Of a stretch of DNA of 64,000 nt, positions 8,188 to 18,553 are shown in pieces; within the stretch, counting starts at the first letter, position 1, and each line of letters begins with the position of its first letter. The stretch comes from [Bacillus] selenitireducens MLS10. Its GTDB lineage: Bacteria; Bacillota; Bacilli; Bacillales; Salisediminibacteriaceae. Location: positions 1,790,384 to 1,854,383 of the forward strand of contig NC_014219.1 of assembly GCF_000093085.1 (NCBI RefSeq). Direction: 5' to 3'. The notes beneath the pieces are model-generated. The model worked only from the letters and a program-made list of their open reading frames with translations, ran no database searches and had not been told where the DNA came from. The translations under genes and the position numbers were made by a program.

Positions 8188-9858
8188 TTACTTATCGACT
8201 TCCATGATGATTGGAAGAATCATTGGTTTACGTTTCGTTCGTTCGTAAAGGAACGGCCCCAATGTATCGGAGATTTCGTTTTTGATCTCGTTCCATTGCG
8301 TTTTGTTGTTTTTCATTAAACCATGAAGATGGGCGTTCAATTTCCGCTGTCCTTCATGAATCAAATCGCCGGATTCACGCATATAGACGAATCCTCTGGA
8401 GATGATATCCGGACCGGAGACAATCTTACTCGTTTTCATATTAATTGTGACCACTACGACGACCAGACCTTCTTCCGAAAGAATCCGTCTGTCTCGAAGT
8501 ACGATGTTCCCGATGTCTCCAATACCGCTTCCGTCAACATAAATGGATCCGGACGGTATACGACCTGCAAGAGAGGCCTCTTTTTTGTCCATTGCGAGTA
8601 CATCACCGATGTCCATAACAAATGAATGTTCAAGAGGAACACCGCAATCTGCAGCGAGTTCAGTATGCTTTTTCAGCATACGGTATTCACCGTGAATCGG
8701 CATGAAGAATTTTGGTTTCATCAGTCTCAGCATCAGTTTTTGTTCTTCCTGACCACCGTGTCCGGATGTATGAATATCATTCAACGAACCATGGATTACT
8801 TCAGCGCCGGCTTTGAAAAGCTGATTAATGATTTTATTCACGCTTTTCGTATTGCCCGGAATAGGTGAACTTGAAAAGATAACGGTGTCACCTGGTATGA
8901 TCTGGATCTGCCGGTGCGTACCGTGTGCAATTCTCGATAAAGCAGCCATAGGCTCACCCTGGCTTCCTGTACAGAGAATCAGAATCTGATCTGCAGGAAT
9001 ACGATTGATTTGACCAGGTTCAATAAACGTACTTTCCGGTGCTTTGATATAGCCAAGCTCACGGCCGATCCGAATCGCTGACTCCATACTGCGTCCAAAA
9101 ACGGCTACTTTGCGCTTATATTTTACAGCTGCTTCAACAGCTTGTTGAAGCCTGTAGATATTGGAAGCGAATGTTGCAAAAATGATTCGGCCATCAACTT
9201 TCCGGAATATCGAATCAATGCTTTCGCCAACCTTACGCTCAGACATTGTAAAACCTGGAACTTCACTGTTTGTAGAATCTGACATGAGGCAGAGGACGCC
9301 CTCTTCACCGATTTTAGCCATTTTGGCCAAGTTGGCCGGTTCGCCTACTGGTGTGAAGTCAAACTTGAAGTCTCCCGTTTGAACAATGTTTCCCTCTGGT
9401 GTCTTGACGACCACACCGAACGAGTCAGGAATACTGTGGGTGGTACGGAAGAACGAAACAGCTGTTTTCTGAAATTTAATGACTGTGTCCTCTTCAATTT
9501 CATGAAGTGAAGCACTCCGCAACAGGCCGTGTTCTTCAAGTTTGTTTCGAATCAGTGCCAAAGCGAGTTTTCCGCCGTAGATAGGGGCTTTGATCTCCCT
9601 TAATAGATAAGGGACACCACCGATATGATCTTCGTGACCGTGTGTGATAAAAATCCCTCTGATTTTATCTTGGTTTTTGACAAGGTACGTATAATCAGGA
9701 ATAACGTAATCGATGCCCAGCAGTTCATCCTCGGGGAATTTGATCCCTGAGTCGATGATAATAATCTCATCCTGAAACTGAACTGCATACATATTTTTTC
9801 CGATTTCTCCCAGACCCCCGAGAGAAAATATCGCTACCTGATGATTTTTCACTTTCAT
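8188..9858 (-). CDS. rnjA: ribonuclease J1
   Basis: RNase J1 is a 5'-to-3' exonuclease and endonuclease central to mRNA decay and 16S rRNA maturation in Firmicutes. The 556-aa protein has the metallo-beta-lactamase motif HGHEDHIGG near residue 75, further metal ligands in the beta-CASP core (TGDFKFD; SDSTNSE), and the late HTSGHGG and PIHGEYRM motifs. Length equals the B. subtilis protein (555). The ATG at 9858 is 2 nt after the rpoY stop, so the two form a coupled operon. The rpoY-rnjA order matches B. subtilis ykzG-ykqC. Confidence 0.97.
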   Translation of the reverse strand: MKVKNHQVAIFSLGGLGEIGKNMYAVQFQDEIIIIDSGIKFPEDELLGIDYVIPDYTYLVKNQDKIRGIFITHGHEDHIGGVPYLLREIKAPIYGGKLALALIRNKLEEHGLLRSASLHEIEEDTVIKFQKTAVSFFRTTHSIPDSFGVVVKTPEGNIVQTGDFKFDFTPVGEPANLAKMAKIGEEGVLCLMSDSTNSEVPGFTMSERKVGESIDSIFRKVDGRIIFATFASNIYRLQQAVEAAVKYKRKVAVFGRSMESAIRIGRELGYIKAPESTFIEPGQINRIPADQILILCTGSQGEPMAALSRIAHGTHRQIQIIPGDTVIFSSSPIPGNTKSVNKIINQLFKAGAEVIHGSLNDIHTSGHGGQEEQKLMLRLMKPKFFMPIHGEYRMLKKHTELAADCGVPLEHSFVMDIGDVLAMDKKEASLAGRIPSGSIYVDGSGIGDIGNIVLRDRRILSEEGLVVVVVTINMKTSKIVSGPDIISRGFVYMRESGDLIHEGQRKLNAHLHGLMKNNKTQWNEIKNEISDTLGPFLYERTKRKPMILPIIMEVDK

Positions 9859-9860
9859 GT

Positions 9861-10073
9861 TCAGGCTTTCTCCACTTCGAAGTCAGGATTTTGATTTTGA
9901 TCATAGGCGAGGGCTTTGTCAGAAAGCGGGGTCACGAATTCGACATTGTAATTACGATCAGCGAGTGATTTTCTTACTTTTTCCTCGCTGTCAGCCTCCA
10001 TATATAAGGTTTTTGTCCGTTCACGCACAGGAACTTCGAGAATCGTGTCCTGATAAAATACTTTAAAGATCAT
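9861..10073 (-). CDS. rpoY: RNA polymerase epsilon subunit
   Basis: A 70-aa small auxiliary RNA polymerase subunit (formerly YkzG, DUF1447). The sequence opens [10 protein letters not shown] and contains [14 protein letters not shown] and RNYNVEFV, characteristic of the family. The ATG at 10073 is selected because AGAAGGAGAG lies 6-12 nt upstream; a longer open frame continues to 10181 without a ribosome site. It lies immediately upstream of rnjA with a 2-nt gap, the arrangement conserved in Bacillus, linking transcription and RNA decay. The probable promoter is at 10128-10156. Confidence 0.94.
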   Translation of the reverse strand: MIFKVFYQDTILEVPVRERTKTLYMEADSEEKVRKSLADRNYNVEFVTPLSDKALAYDQNQNPDFEVEKA

Positions 10074-10405
10074 GTTTGTCTCTCCTTCTGATTTGATATT
10101 GGTTTTATTGAGTAAGTTGATCATCAACTTAGACGGCTTGTTTACGCATACTTCAACAACACTTCTCTCATGTACAATCACAGAAGCGCGATTTCTGTAC
10201 AGTCCGGAAACTTCTGTTTTGGATAACGGTCATCGTTCACTGTCAGCACCGATATCATCAAAACAGATCGCAGTCTGCACTTACTTTTAAATTACCCGTT
10301 CAATCCACCTTTTCACATTTTAAACCTTAAAGCCGTTCAATTCAAGAAAATTGTTTTTCTGAGCGTGTGATGGTCTCGGGAAAATCGGTCAATATAAGAA
10401 TAAAA
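10074..10405. other. intergenic region: rpoY-rnjA leader and promoter
   Basis: No convincing gene was found between the rpoY start and the def terminator. On the minus strand it holds a probable promoter (10128-10156), a 19-bp palindrome at its transcription start (10113-10131) and a short leader of about 50 nt. The rest, 10160-10405, shows nothing recognised. Confidence 0.5.
10113..10156 (-). promoter_or_regulatory. rpoY-rnjA promoter with overlapping 19-bp palindrome
   Basis: On the minus strand, TTGAAG (complement of 10151-10156), 17 bp, TCTAAG (complement of 10128-10133). A perfect palindrome, TAAGTTGAT-C-ATCAACTTA (10113-10131), begins within the -10 element and covers the predicted start. 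It could be an operator or, once transcribed, a 5'-end hairpin, which would influence RNase J access to its own mRNA. The promoter match is moderate. Confidence 0.45.
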
Positions 10406-10429
10406 CCTCTCTTTGTTTAAAAAGAGAGG
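10406..10429 (-). terminator. def terminator with the def stop codon in its loop
   Basis: Hairpin CCTCTCTTT (10406-10414) with AAAGAGAGG (10421-10429); on the minus strand it is followed by TTTTATT. The def TAA stop (complement of 10417-10419) lies inside the 6-nt loop, so the last codons form the first arm. Confidence 0.8.
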
Positions 10430-11001
10430 GGGGTGTCATCCTGACTCCGAATGACTTTCAATGCCGGCGGGACGTCCTCTTTATAGGGGTCATCCCCGTC
10501 AATTCTGTCATAAAACATGATACCGTTCAGATGGTCGAATTCGTGTTGGAACACAATTGCAAAAAAACCTCTCAGCCTGATGGTGAAAGAATGACCATTC
10601 TCGTCTGTTGCCTCGACTTTCACCCTGGAATATCGGGGAACCGTTCCTTCGACGGAACGATCAACTGACAGACAGCCTTCTCCGTCAGGGAGATGTGTGG
10701 TTTCGGCAGAGTGACTGATAATTTTCGGATTGACGAAGGTCATCTCTATCGGTTCCTCGTCTTCTTCTGCAAATCGGACAACGAACATGTTTTTGGAGAC
10801 ATTAATCTGCGGTGCAGCAAGTCCGACACCAGGCCGCAATCCGTAAGTTTCTGCCGTTTCGGGGTCTTGGCTGTTTCTTAAAAACTGCATCATATCTTCA
10901 AGGGTTTGACGGTCTTCCTCAGAAAGGGGTACCGGTACTTCTTCAGCGGGTTTCCGCAGTGCGGGGTGTCCTTCACGGACGATATCATCCATTGTCAGCA
11001 T
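10417..11001 (-). CDS. def: peptide deformylase
   Basis: A 194-aa Fe/Zn hydrolase that removes the N-formyl group from nascent proteins. All three family motifs are present: GVGLAAPQ, EGCLSV (metal Cys) and QHEFDHLNG (metal His pair and catalytic Glu). The longer N-terminal region and the insertion around residues 35-60 are typical of type II deformylases such as B. subtilis DefB (YkrB, 184 aa). AGGAGTGAT lies 8 nt before the ATG at 11001. It sits between rpoY and ykyA as in B. subtilis; ykrA is missing from between them. The terminator overlaps its stop. Confidence 0.96.
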   Translation of the reverse strand: MLTMDDIVREGHPALRKPAEEVPVPLSEEDRQTLEDMMQFLRNSQDPETAETYGLRPGVGLAAPQINVSKNMFVVRFAEEDEEPIEMTFVNPKIISHSAETTHLPDGEGCLSVDRSVEGTVPRYSRVKVEATDENGHSFTIRLRGFFAIVFQHEFDHLNGIMFYDRIDGDDPYKEDVPPALKVIRSQDDTPLSF

Positions 11002-11171
11002 ATTATCACTCCTGTTATGATTTCCTCTGCTTTTATTTTATCATACCGTCAGATACTTCGCTTCTCAAGAATTCATGATGATTATTTTTTCTTGTCAAAA
11101 CGTCCGAAATAAGGTAGGTTTAAAATGGAATATATAGAAAGCGTGTTTTCTCTTGGGAGGGGAATGTCTGA

Positions 11172-11810
11172 ATGAAAAAAAGTCTTTTGGTGTCGATTGG
11201 CACACTGGCAGTATTGACTGCGTGTAATGATGAAAACCCTGCGGAATTTATGTATGATCATTTGGAAGAGTCGGTATCCATTGAAATGGAAATGGCGTCT
11301 ATCCAGGAGCCACTGCAAACGATGGAACAGGAAGAACTCGCTATGTATGAAGAAATGCTGACTATTTCTGATATAGAAGATATCGTGCCTCTGGCCGAAG
11401 AGGCTGTTTCTTCGGCGCAAGAGCGACGCAGTATGATGGACGAAGAACTTGAGATTGTAGAGCGTTCATATGAAGAATTTAACGAAGCAAGAAACTACAT
11501 GGATGACCTCGATGAAGAAGTCCTTCCATATGCAGAAGATGTCATGAGTGCTATGGATGAGCGTTATGATCACTATCAGGAACTGCACAGTTCTTATATG
11601 ACATCAATTGATCTGGATATTGAACTTTATGAAATGATGAAAGATGAGGATATTGAAATAGAGACGCTCGAAGAGCAGCACGATATAGTGAATGCCGCGT
11701 ATGAGAATATCAGCTCACTTAATGATGAATTTAATGAACTGACGAGGCAGTACAATGATCGAAAAATAGAGTTTTATGAAGCGGCAGACCTGAACGTCAC
11801 TTTTGAATAA
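11172..11810 (+). CDS. ykyA: YkyA-like lipoprotein, helical
   Basis: A 212-aa exported lipoprotein: signal peptide MKKSLLVSIGTLAVLTAC with lipobox LTAC (Cys18 lipidated). The mature part is very acidic and almost wholly predicted helical with heptad-like patterns, as in the YkyA family (DUF of putative cell-wall binding lipoproteins). Position upstream of the pdh genes matches B. subtilis ykyA. Function is unknown in the family. A GGGAGGGGAATG site precedes the ATG. The weak promoter TTGTCA (11092-11097)-17 bp-TAGGTT (11115-11120) and the terminator at 11822-11862 make it monocistronic. The acidity fits a salt-adapted extracellular protein. Confidence 0.82.
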   Translation: MKKSLLVSIGTLAVLTACNDENPAEFMYDHLEESVSIEMEMASIQEPLQTMEQEELAMYEEMLTISDIEDIVPLAEEAVSSAQERRSMMDEELEIVERSYEEFNEARNYMDDLDEEVLPYAEDVMSAMDERYDHYQELHSSYMTSIDLDIELYEMMKDEDIEIETLEEQHDIVNAAYENISSLNDEFNELTRQYNDRKIEFYEAADLNVTFE

Positions 11811-11821
11811 ATCAGAATCCG

Positions 11822-11862
11822 CCCTTTCACTATCCTATCCATGTTAGTGAAAGGGTCTTTTT
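11822..11862 (+). terminator. ykyA terminator
   Basis: Stem CCCTTTCACTA (11822-11832) with TAGTGAAAGGG (11845-11855), followed by TCTTTTTTT. Confidence 0.88.
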
Positions 11863-11906
11863 TTGTTTGAGAATATGATTAAACTCCTGAACGTCGTAAT
11901 GTTTAA

Positions 11907-12047
11907 GGAGGTATTCCATCTGCAGCAATCAGACGAAATGCAATAGAAAAGCACTTCATATCCATCAGGTATCTTTACTGGGAAATCCCCTGCTACAAGG
12001 AGCTCGTAAGAACGTTCAGTGATGGGTGGTTCAAGATCATTGAGTAA
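11907..12047 (+). pseudogene. possible short coding remnant, no start codon
   Basis: The roughly 390-bp gap between the ykyA terminator and the FapA-like gene holds one open stretch of 46 codons that reads like protein (ending ...SDGWFKIIE, with several aromatic residues), but it has no usable start codon and is closed by TAA on both sides. It may be the relic of a decayed gene or chance. The remainder of the gap, to 12255, is AT-rich with no recognised feature except an upstream region for the next gene. Confidence 0.2.
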
Positions 12048-12255
12048 GGAGCTGTCGTGTTCACGATGAATGCATAACGGAGGTTGAAAGCATTCGATGG
12101 AAAACGAAAGTCAAGCAGGAAAATATATGATATATATTGAAAGGACAAGTATACATATCAAATATGTGGTAAGATGAATGTGAAAATTCGAAGAAGAGTC
12201 ATGGTATAGCATGATCCTGAACAAGGCAACTGATCATACTTTTGGAGGAAAAGCC

Positions 12256-14310
12256 ATGGAACAAACCCGCATTTTTGAAGCAGATACAGTTCGCGAAGCA
12301 ATCTCCAAAGCAGAGAAATCTTTTGCAGTTCCGTCTGACTTACTTGAAATTGAGGTTATGGATACAGGGGAGAAGAAGCTGTTTGGCTTTCGCACAATTC
12401 CTGCAAAAATAAAAGCAACATACCATGAAGAAAATGGACATGACGTCAACTGGGAAGACGTCGTTCTTGATATGATGGAACACTATGAGTTGCCGGAAAC
12501 ACAAGAGAGTGTTCCAGACAGATCCGAACCAAAAAAAGATCTGATCGGCAAGGCTTGGGTCAAAGACGGATCTCTTTATTATGAAACAGGGTCTGACCTT
12601 AAGCCGGTAATTATTCCCGGCAACATCGGCAAGGTTTATCGAAACAATGCCGAAATGACATCCCGGTTTAAAATTAATGATGGTGATCAGATTTCGTTTG
12701 TTGCAGAAAATAAAATGACCGAAACATACTGGTCTTTGAAAGTAAAAGAAGAAAAGCAGCAAATTGAATTATTTGTGAGACCGGGAGAAATCGCAATTCC
12801 GTATTTAAAAGATTGTCCACCGGCCTATGAATTAAAACTGGAGTATGAGTATCGTCATCAGCGCCAAAATCAGCTCAACCCCGAAGATGTGCTTGAACAA
12901 CTGAAAAAAATGGAAGTCTTTGATGAAATCATTCGTTATGATGAAATCAATCACGCCTGCCGGACAATGGAGGAAGGAACATTTATCCCTGCCGAAGGTA
13001 AGTTGCCGGTTGATGGGAAACACGGGGAACTGCAATTCAATGTTGAAATTGAAAAGAAACATTTATTATACCGGGAGAAAGCGGACGGCACGCTAGATTT
13101 TCGGGAATCGAGTTATATACCAAGCGTTCAGGACGGTGATATCCTGGGGAAGGTTGTTCCGCCTGAGAAAGGGGAGGATGGGCTTTCTGTTTTCGGGCAA
13201 CTTCTGAAAGCGAAAGATGGCCTGCCTGTAAAGATTAAAACCGGTCACGGACTTGAATATGACGAAGAATCGAATACGATCATCAGCAGAGCGTATGGAA
13301 GACCGGTCGTTAAGCGGGCGGGGTTATCTGCCCATATTTCGATTTTACCGACGTATACGCATAACGGGGATTTAACGGTCAAGGACGGGAATATTTCGTT
13401 TATTGGGGCTGTCGAAGTCACCGGCGATGTATACGAAGGGATGAAGGTGTCTGCAGAAGGCGGTATTTATATTCACCGAAATGTAATGAGTGCAGTCCTG
13501 CAGGCAAGAAATGATATCGTGGTAATGAAAAATGCAATCAATTCCACTGTAAATGCAGGTAAAGACAATGATCTCTACCAAAAGGCCACATCCAAACTTT
13601 CTGTATTTAACAAAGAAATGAAATCAATGGTGGGTGCTTTAAAGCAACTGTTTCAAACGGGACATATTCAGGGAGTTTATGATGAGAAAAAAGGGTTGCG
13701 TCCTGTAATTCGCGTCCTTGCAGATAAAAAATTTAAAAATTACAGACCTGCGACTGAATCGGTGATTGCTTTTATTGATCAGGAAGAGGCAGCTCTTGAT
13801 CAGCCTTGGCACGATCTGAGAGACCGTTTAAAGACTTACATTTCAATTTCCCTCCGACCTGAAAAGGTAGAGATGGAGCATGTAGAAGCGATTTGGAAGC
13901 AAGCGATGACCTTGCAGGAGATCAGCGAAACCCCTTCGGAGTCGGCGGCTTCGATTACGTTATCGTATACGTTAAATTCAACCCTGTTTTCGAGCGGGAC
14001 GATTGATATCACCGGAAAGGGTGCTGTTCAATCTCATTTGAAAGCGGGTAAGAGTGTAACTGTGAAGGGCAGGCTGATTGGGGGCCGCGTTTACGGCGAA
14101 GAAAAAGTGGTCATAGAAAAAGCGGGATCTGAAACAGGGGTGAAAACAATTATCGAAACGTCTGAAGACGGAAAGATCTATATTGATGAAGCCTTTCCGG
14201 ATGTGTATCTCAGAGTCGGCAAATCCTCAAAACTGCTTACTGAAAAGCGGATGCAGCTGCTTGTTCAGCTCGATGAAAATGGTCAGATTGTAATCTCCTC
14301 GATTCTGTAA
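12256..14310 (+). CDS. FapA/DUF342 family protein with N-terminal Jag-N domain
   Basis: A 684-aa cytosolic protein. Residues 1-55 form a Jag-N domain (EADTVREAISKAEKSF..., then KKLFGFRT), the same module that opens the RNA-binding KhpB/Jag protein. A linker and beta domain follow, and about residues 215-640 form the FapA (flagellar assembly protein A, DUF342) region with GDILGKVVPPEKGEDG and a right-handed beta-helix-like repeat of Gly/Val/Ile (GDLTVKDGNISFIGAVEVTGDVYEG), interrupted by a helical stretch around 440-570. DUF342 proteins are proposed to act as polymer-forming or bactofilin-like scaffolds; the exact role is unknown. The ATG at 12256 follows GGAGG; the frame from 12211 lacks one. 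It is monocistronic. Confidence 0.8.
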   Translation: MEQTRIFEADTVREAISKAEKSFAVPSDLLEIEVMDTGEKKLFGFRTIPAKIKATYHEENGHDVNWEDVVLDMMEHYELPETQESVPDRSEPKKDLIGKAWVKDGSLYYETGSDLKPVIIPGNIGKVYRNNAEMTSRFKINDGDQISFVAENKMTETYWSLKVKEEKQQIELFVRPGEIAIPYLKDCPPAYELKLEYEYRHQRQNQLNPEDVLEQLKKMEVFDEIIRYDEINHACRTMEEGTFIPAEGKLPVDGKHGELQFNVEIEKKHLLYREKADGTLDFRESSYIPSVQDGDILGKVVPPEKGEDGLSVFGQLLKAKDGLPVKIKTGHGLEYDEESNTIISRAYGRPVVKRAGLSAHISILPTYTHNGDLTVKDGNISFIGAVEVTGDVYEGMKVSAEGGIYIHRNVMSAVLQARNDIVVMKNAINSTVNAGKDNDLYQKATSKLSVFNKEMKSMVGALKQLFQTGHIQGVYDEKKGLRPVIRVLADKKFKNYRPATESVIAFIDQEEAALDQPWHDLRDRLKTYISISLRPEKVEMEHVEAIWKQAMTLQEISETPSESAASITLSYTLNSTLFSSGTIDITGKGAVQSHLKAGKSVTVKGRLIGGRVYGEEKVVIEKAGSETGVKTIIETSEDGKIYIDEAFPDVYLRVGKSSKLLTEKRMQLLVQLDENGQIVISSIL

Positions 14311-14329
14311 TTTTATAGTTATGATTTAA

Positions 14330-14358
14330 ACCGTCACTTATCGTGGCGTTTTTTTTTG
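14330..14358 (+). terminator. terminator of the FapA-like gene
   Basis: Short stem CGTCAC (14332-14337) with GTGGCG (14343-14348, one G-T pair), followed by a T9 run. Confidence 0.75.
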
Positions 14359-14540
14359 CGCTATCGATCCAGAAAATGAAGCGGGGCTTTATTGAGAATT
14401 AGAAGTTGGCGATGTCAATGCCAATCGAATTTGATGATGATACAGTTGCGTTTTATTTATATAACAGTTCAGTTTTCTTTTTGTGAATAATTAAACAATT
14501 TTTCGTTAGTGTAAACTTTATGTATCAAGGTTTATAATCG

Positions 14541-14569
14541 TTGACACGTTAATGGGCCTGTTGTAATAT
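14541..14569 (+). promoter_or_regulatory. pdh operon promoter
   Basis: TTGACA (14541-14546), exactly 17 bp, TAATAT (14564-14569): a near-consensus sigma-A promoter. The predicted transcript starts near 14576, which leaves a leader of about 175 nt before pdhA containing the inverted repeat at 14622-14664 and a short ORF at 14684-14749. The part of the gap from 14359 to 14540 is AT-rich with nothing recognised. Confidence 0.8.
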
Positions 14570-14621
14570 GTGAGATAGAAAACAGATTGTACTAATGATT
14601 TTATTTTTATTTATGGAACAG

Positions 14622-14664
14622 TTCCCTCTTTGAACAAGATGATTATTTCTCAATAAAGAGGGAA
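14622..14664 (+). promoter_or_regulatory. inverted repeat in pdh leader
   Basis: Perfect 10-bp arms TTCCCTCTTT (14622-14631) and AAAGAGGGAA (14655-14664) with a 23-nt loop, inside the pdh 5' untranslated region. There is no T-run after it, so it is not a simple terminator. It may stabilise the mRNA or be a protein-binding or switching element. Confidence 0.5.
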
Positions 14665-14683
14665 TAGCAAAGGGTGAAACAGT

Positions 14684-15839
<1,156 letters not shown>

Positions 15840-15842
15840 ATC

Positions 15843-16820
15843 ATGGCACAAATGACAATGATCCAGGCTATTACAGATGGTATGCGTAATGCATTGAAGA
15901 GTGATGAGAAAGTATTGGTTTTCGGGGAAGATGTTGGTCAAAACGGCGGTGTATTTCGCGCGACAGAAGGACTGCAAAAAGAATTCGGTGAAGATCGCGT
16001 TTTTGACACACCACTTGCAGAATCCGGAATAGGCGGATTGGCAACGGGTCTTGGTGTTACAGGCTACCGTCCGGTCATGGAGATTCAGTTCTTCGGTTTT
16101 GTGTTTGAAACGTTTGATGCGATTGCCGCACAGATGGCGCGTATGCGTTACCGCTCGGGTGGCGTTTATCATTCTCCAGTGACAATCCGCTCACCGTTCG
16201 GCGGGGGTGTTAAGACGCCTGAGCTTCATGCGGACAGCCTTGAAGGACTCATGGCTCAGTCACCGGGTATTAAAGTGGTGATTCCATCAGGTCCATACGA
16301 CGCCAAAGGACTTTTGATCTCAGCGATTCGGGACAATGACCCTGTCGTGTTTCTTGAGCATATGAAGCTTTACCGTTCATTCCGTGAAGAAGTACCGGAA
16401 GAAGAGTACACACTGCCACTTGGTAAAGCAAACGTCAAGAAAGAAGGAACAGATGTCACCATCATCACATACGGTGCAATGGTGCAGGCTTCCATGAAAG
16501 CAGCCGAACAACTCGAGAAAGACGGTGTCGCTGCTGAAGTGATTGATTTGAGAACGATCAGTCCACTTGATGTTGACACGATTATCGAATCTGTAAAGAA
16601 GACGAATCGCGCTGTGGTAGTGCAAGAGGCACAAAAGCAGGCCGGTATTGCGGCGAATGTTGTCGCAGAAATTAACGACCGCGCGATTTTAAGCCTAGAG
16701 GCACCTGTAAAACGCGTAACAGCGCCGGATACTGTCTTCCCGTTTGCGTCTGCGGAAGATACCTGGCTGCCAAATCACAAAGATATCATCGAAGCGGTTA
16801 ACGGTGTCATCAACTTCTAA
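15843..16820 (+). CDS. pdhB: pyruvate dehydrogenase E1 component subunit beta
   Basis: E1-beta, 325 aa, equal to the usual length. It forms the alpha2-beta2 E1 heterotetramer with PdhA. Visible are the Transket_pyr domain ([19 protein letters not shown]..., [13 protein letters not shown]) and the Transketolase_C domain ([24 protein letters not shown]). An AAGGAG site overlaps the end of pdhA. It is followed by a 101-bp gap with an imperfect hairpin before pdhC. Confidence 0.97.
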   Translation: MAQMTMIQAITDGMRNALKSDEKVLVFGEDVGQNGGVFRATEGLQKEFGEDRVFDTPLAESGIGGLATGLGVTGYRPVMEIQFFGFVFETFDAIAAQMARMRYRSGGVYHSPVTIRSPFGGGVKTPELHADSLEGLMAQSPGIKVVIPSGPYDAKGLLISAIRDNDPVVFLEHMKLYRSFREEVPEEEYTLPLGKANVKKEGTDVTIITYGAMVQASMKAAEQLEKDGVAAEVIDLRTISPLDVDTIIESVKKTNRAVVVQEAQKQAGIAANVVAEINDRAILSLEAPVKRVTAPDTVFPFASAEDTWLPNHKDIIEAVNGVINF

Positions 16821-16833
16821 GTCAGACATCAGA

Positions 16834-16868
16834 GAGAGAGCTGGAATCAACTGACTACCGGTTCTCTC
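16834..16868 (+). promoter_or_regulatory. intercistronic hairpin between pdhB and pdhC
   Basis: GAGAGAGCTGG (16834-16844) pairs with CCGGTTCTCTC (16858-16868), 11 bp with two G-U pairs. It is followed by only short T runs (CCTTATC), so it may be an attenuator or a processing/stability element that sets E1 to E2 ratio. A weak TTGTAA-17-TATTTA promoter-like pair follows it. Confidence 0.45.
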
Positions 16869-16921
16869 CTTATCATTGTAACGATTCCGAACGAAAACTA
16901 TTTATACTGGAGGCATGAAAC

Positions 16922-18550
16922 ATGGCTTATGAATTTAAACTCCCTGATATCGGAGAAGGGATCCACGAAGGTGAAATCGCCAAGTGGAACGTAAAAGAAG
17001 GCGATGAAATCAAAGAAGATGACGTGCTTTGTGAAGTGCAGAATGACAAAGCAGTAGTGGAAATCCCATCACCTGTTGACGGAAAAATTGCAAAAATACA
17101 TGTAGAAGAAGGTGTCGTAACCGAAGTCGGGACAGTCATTGTTTCCTTCGAGACAGATGCGGAACAGCCTGAGGATGCACACGGCAAAGAAGAAGAGCAG
17201 GAAGAAGCATCATCTTCTGAAACAGAATCCACTTCAACCTCTTCCAAATCTTCAGGATATGAGTTTAAACTTCCTGATATTGGTGAAGGTATACATGAAG
17301 GTGAAGTTGCGAAATGGAATGTAAAAGAAGGCGACGAGGTGAAGGAAGACGACGTCCTTTGCGAAGTGCAAAATGATAAGGCTGTAGTGGAAATTCCGTC
17401 ACCGGTTGACGGTACCGTAAAGAAAATACATGTAGAAGAAGGCGTCGTCATCAATGTCGGTGATGTTATTATTACCTTTGATACAGATGCGGAACAGCCT
17501 GAAGATGCTCACGGCAGTTCTGGTGAAGAAGCGCCGAAGACAGACGATAAAGCTCCAAAATCAACTGCCAAGTCTTCTGAACCTTTGGATGAGAACCGGC
17601 GCGTGATTGCGATGCCGTCCGTTCGGAAATTTGCCCGGGAAAAAGATGTCGATATCCGTCAAGTGCGAGGGTCCGGAAAAAATGGCCGCGTATTGAAGGA
17701 GGACATCGAAACCTTTGTCAATGGTGACCAGGCAGCAGCTGAAGAAACAGACGCAGCTGCCACTCAGGCATCAAAAAGCAGCGAACCGGCAAAAGAAGAA
17801 CAGAAAAAAGAAAAACAGTCCGTTCCAGCTTATCAGCCTGCAAATGCAGAACTTGAAACAAGAGAAAAGATGTCAGGCATTCGCCGTGCAATTTCAAAAG
17901 CCATGGTCAATTCCAAGCACACTGCTCCGCATGTGACGCTGATGGATGAAATTGATGTAACTGATCTGGTAGCGCACCGTAAACAGTTTAAGCAGGCCGC
18001 ACAAGACAAGGGTATCAAATTAACCTATCTGCCATACGTAGTAAAAGCACTCACATCTGCGATCCGCGAATATCCAATCCTGAATGCATCTGTGGATGAT
18101 TCAACGGATGAAATTGTATATAAGCATTACTTTAATATCGGTATCGCGGCAGATACAGAAAAAGGCCTTCTTGTACCGGTTGTGAAAGACACAGAACGTA
18201 AGTCCATTTTCAGTATTTCTGATGAGATCAACCAGCTTGCGGATAAAGCACGCAATGGCAGTCTCTCTTCAGATGAAATGAAAGGCGGTTCCACAACGAT
18301 TACCAATATCGGTTCTGCCGGTGGACAGTGGTTCAACCCGGTTATCAACCATCCTGAAGTCGCGATTCTCGGTCTCGGACGCATTGCTGAAAAACCGATT
18401 GTCAAAGAAGGTGAAATTGTTATCGCACCAGTCCTTGCTCTGTCACTGAGTTTCGATCACCGTGTTATTGACGGTGCGACAGCGCAGCACGCCATGAACC
18501 ACATTAAGCGGTTACTGAACGATCCACAATTACTCATGATGGAGGGATAA
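16922..18550 (+). CDS. pdhC: dihydrolipoyllysine acetyltransferase (PDH E2) with two lipoyl domains
   Basis: E2 core of the pyruvate dehydrogenase complex, 542 aa against about 440 in B. subtilis. The extra length is a second lipoyl domain: residues 3-88 and 113-198 are nearly identical, each with the lipoylation site NDKAV (Lys43, Lys153). Acidic Ser/Glu linkers separate them. The E1/E3-binding domain follows (about 228-268: [11 protein letters not shown]...GRVLKEDI), then an Ala/Lys/Glu hinge and the catalytic domain from about 315, with active-site DHRVIDG (His513, Asp517). GGAGG precedes the ATG. Confidence 0.96.
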   Translation: MAYEFKLPDIGEGIHEGEIAKWNVKEGDEIKEDDVLCEVQNDKAVVEIPSPVDGKIAKIHVEEGVVTEVGTVIVSFETDAEQPEDAHGKEEEQEEASSSETESTSTSSKSSGYEFKLPDIGEGIHEGEVAKWNVKEGDEVKEDDVLCEVQNDKAVVEIPSPVDGTVKKIHVEEGVVINVGDVIITFDTDAEQPEDAHGSSGEEAPKTDDKAPKSTAKSSEPLDENRRVIAMPSVRKFAREKDVDIRQVRGSGKNGRVLKEDIETFVNGDQAAAEETDAAATQASKSSEPAKEEQKKEKQSVPAYQPANAELETREKMSGIRRAISKAMVNSKHTAPHVTLMDEIDVTDLVAHRKQFKQAAQDKGIKLTYLPYVVKALTSAIREYPILNASVDDSTDEIVYKHYFNIGIAADTEKGLLVPVVKDTERKSIFSISDEINQLADKARNGSLSSDEMKGGSTTITNIGSAGGQWFNPVINHPEVAILGLGRIAEKPIVKEGEIVIAPVLALSLSFDHRVIDGATAQHAMNHIKRLLNDPQLLMMEG

Positions 18551-18553
18551 AGT

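Noticed and set aside
12094-12174. Possible 26-codon ORF with upstream GGAGG before the FapA-like gene
   Set aside because: Spacing of 13 nt between GGAGG and ATG is too long, and the product shows no features; not supported.
16927-17454. Long 175-codon minus-strand frame opposite pdhC
   Set aside because: Its Ser/Thr-rich repeats simply mirror the duplicated lipoyl domains on the other strand; no ribosome site.
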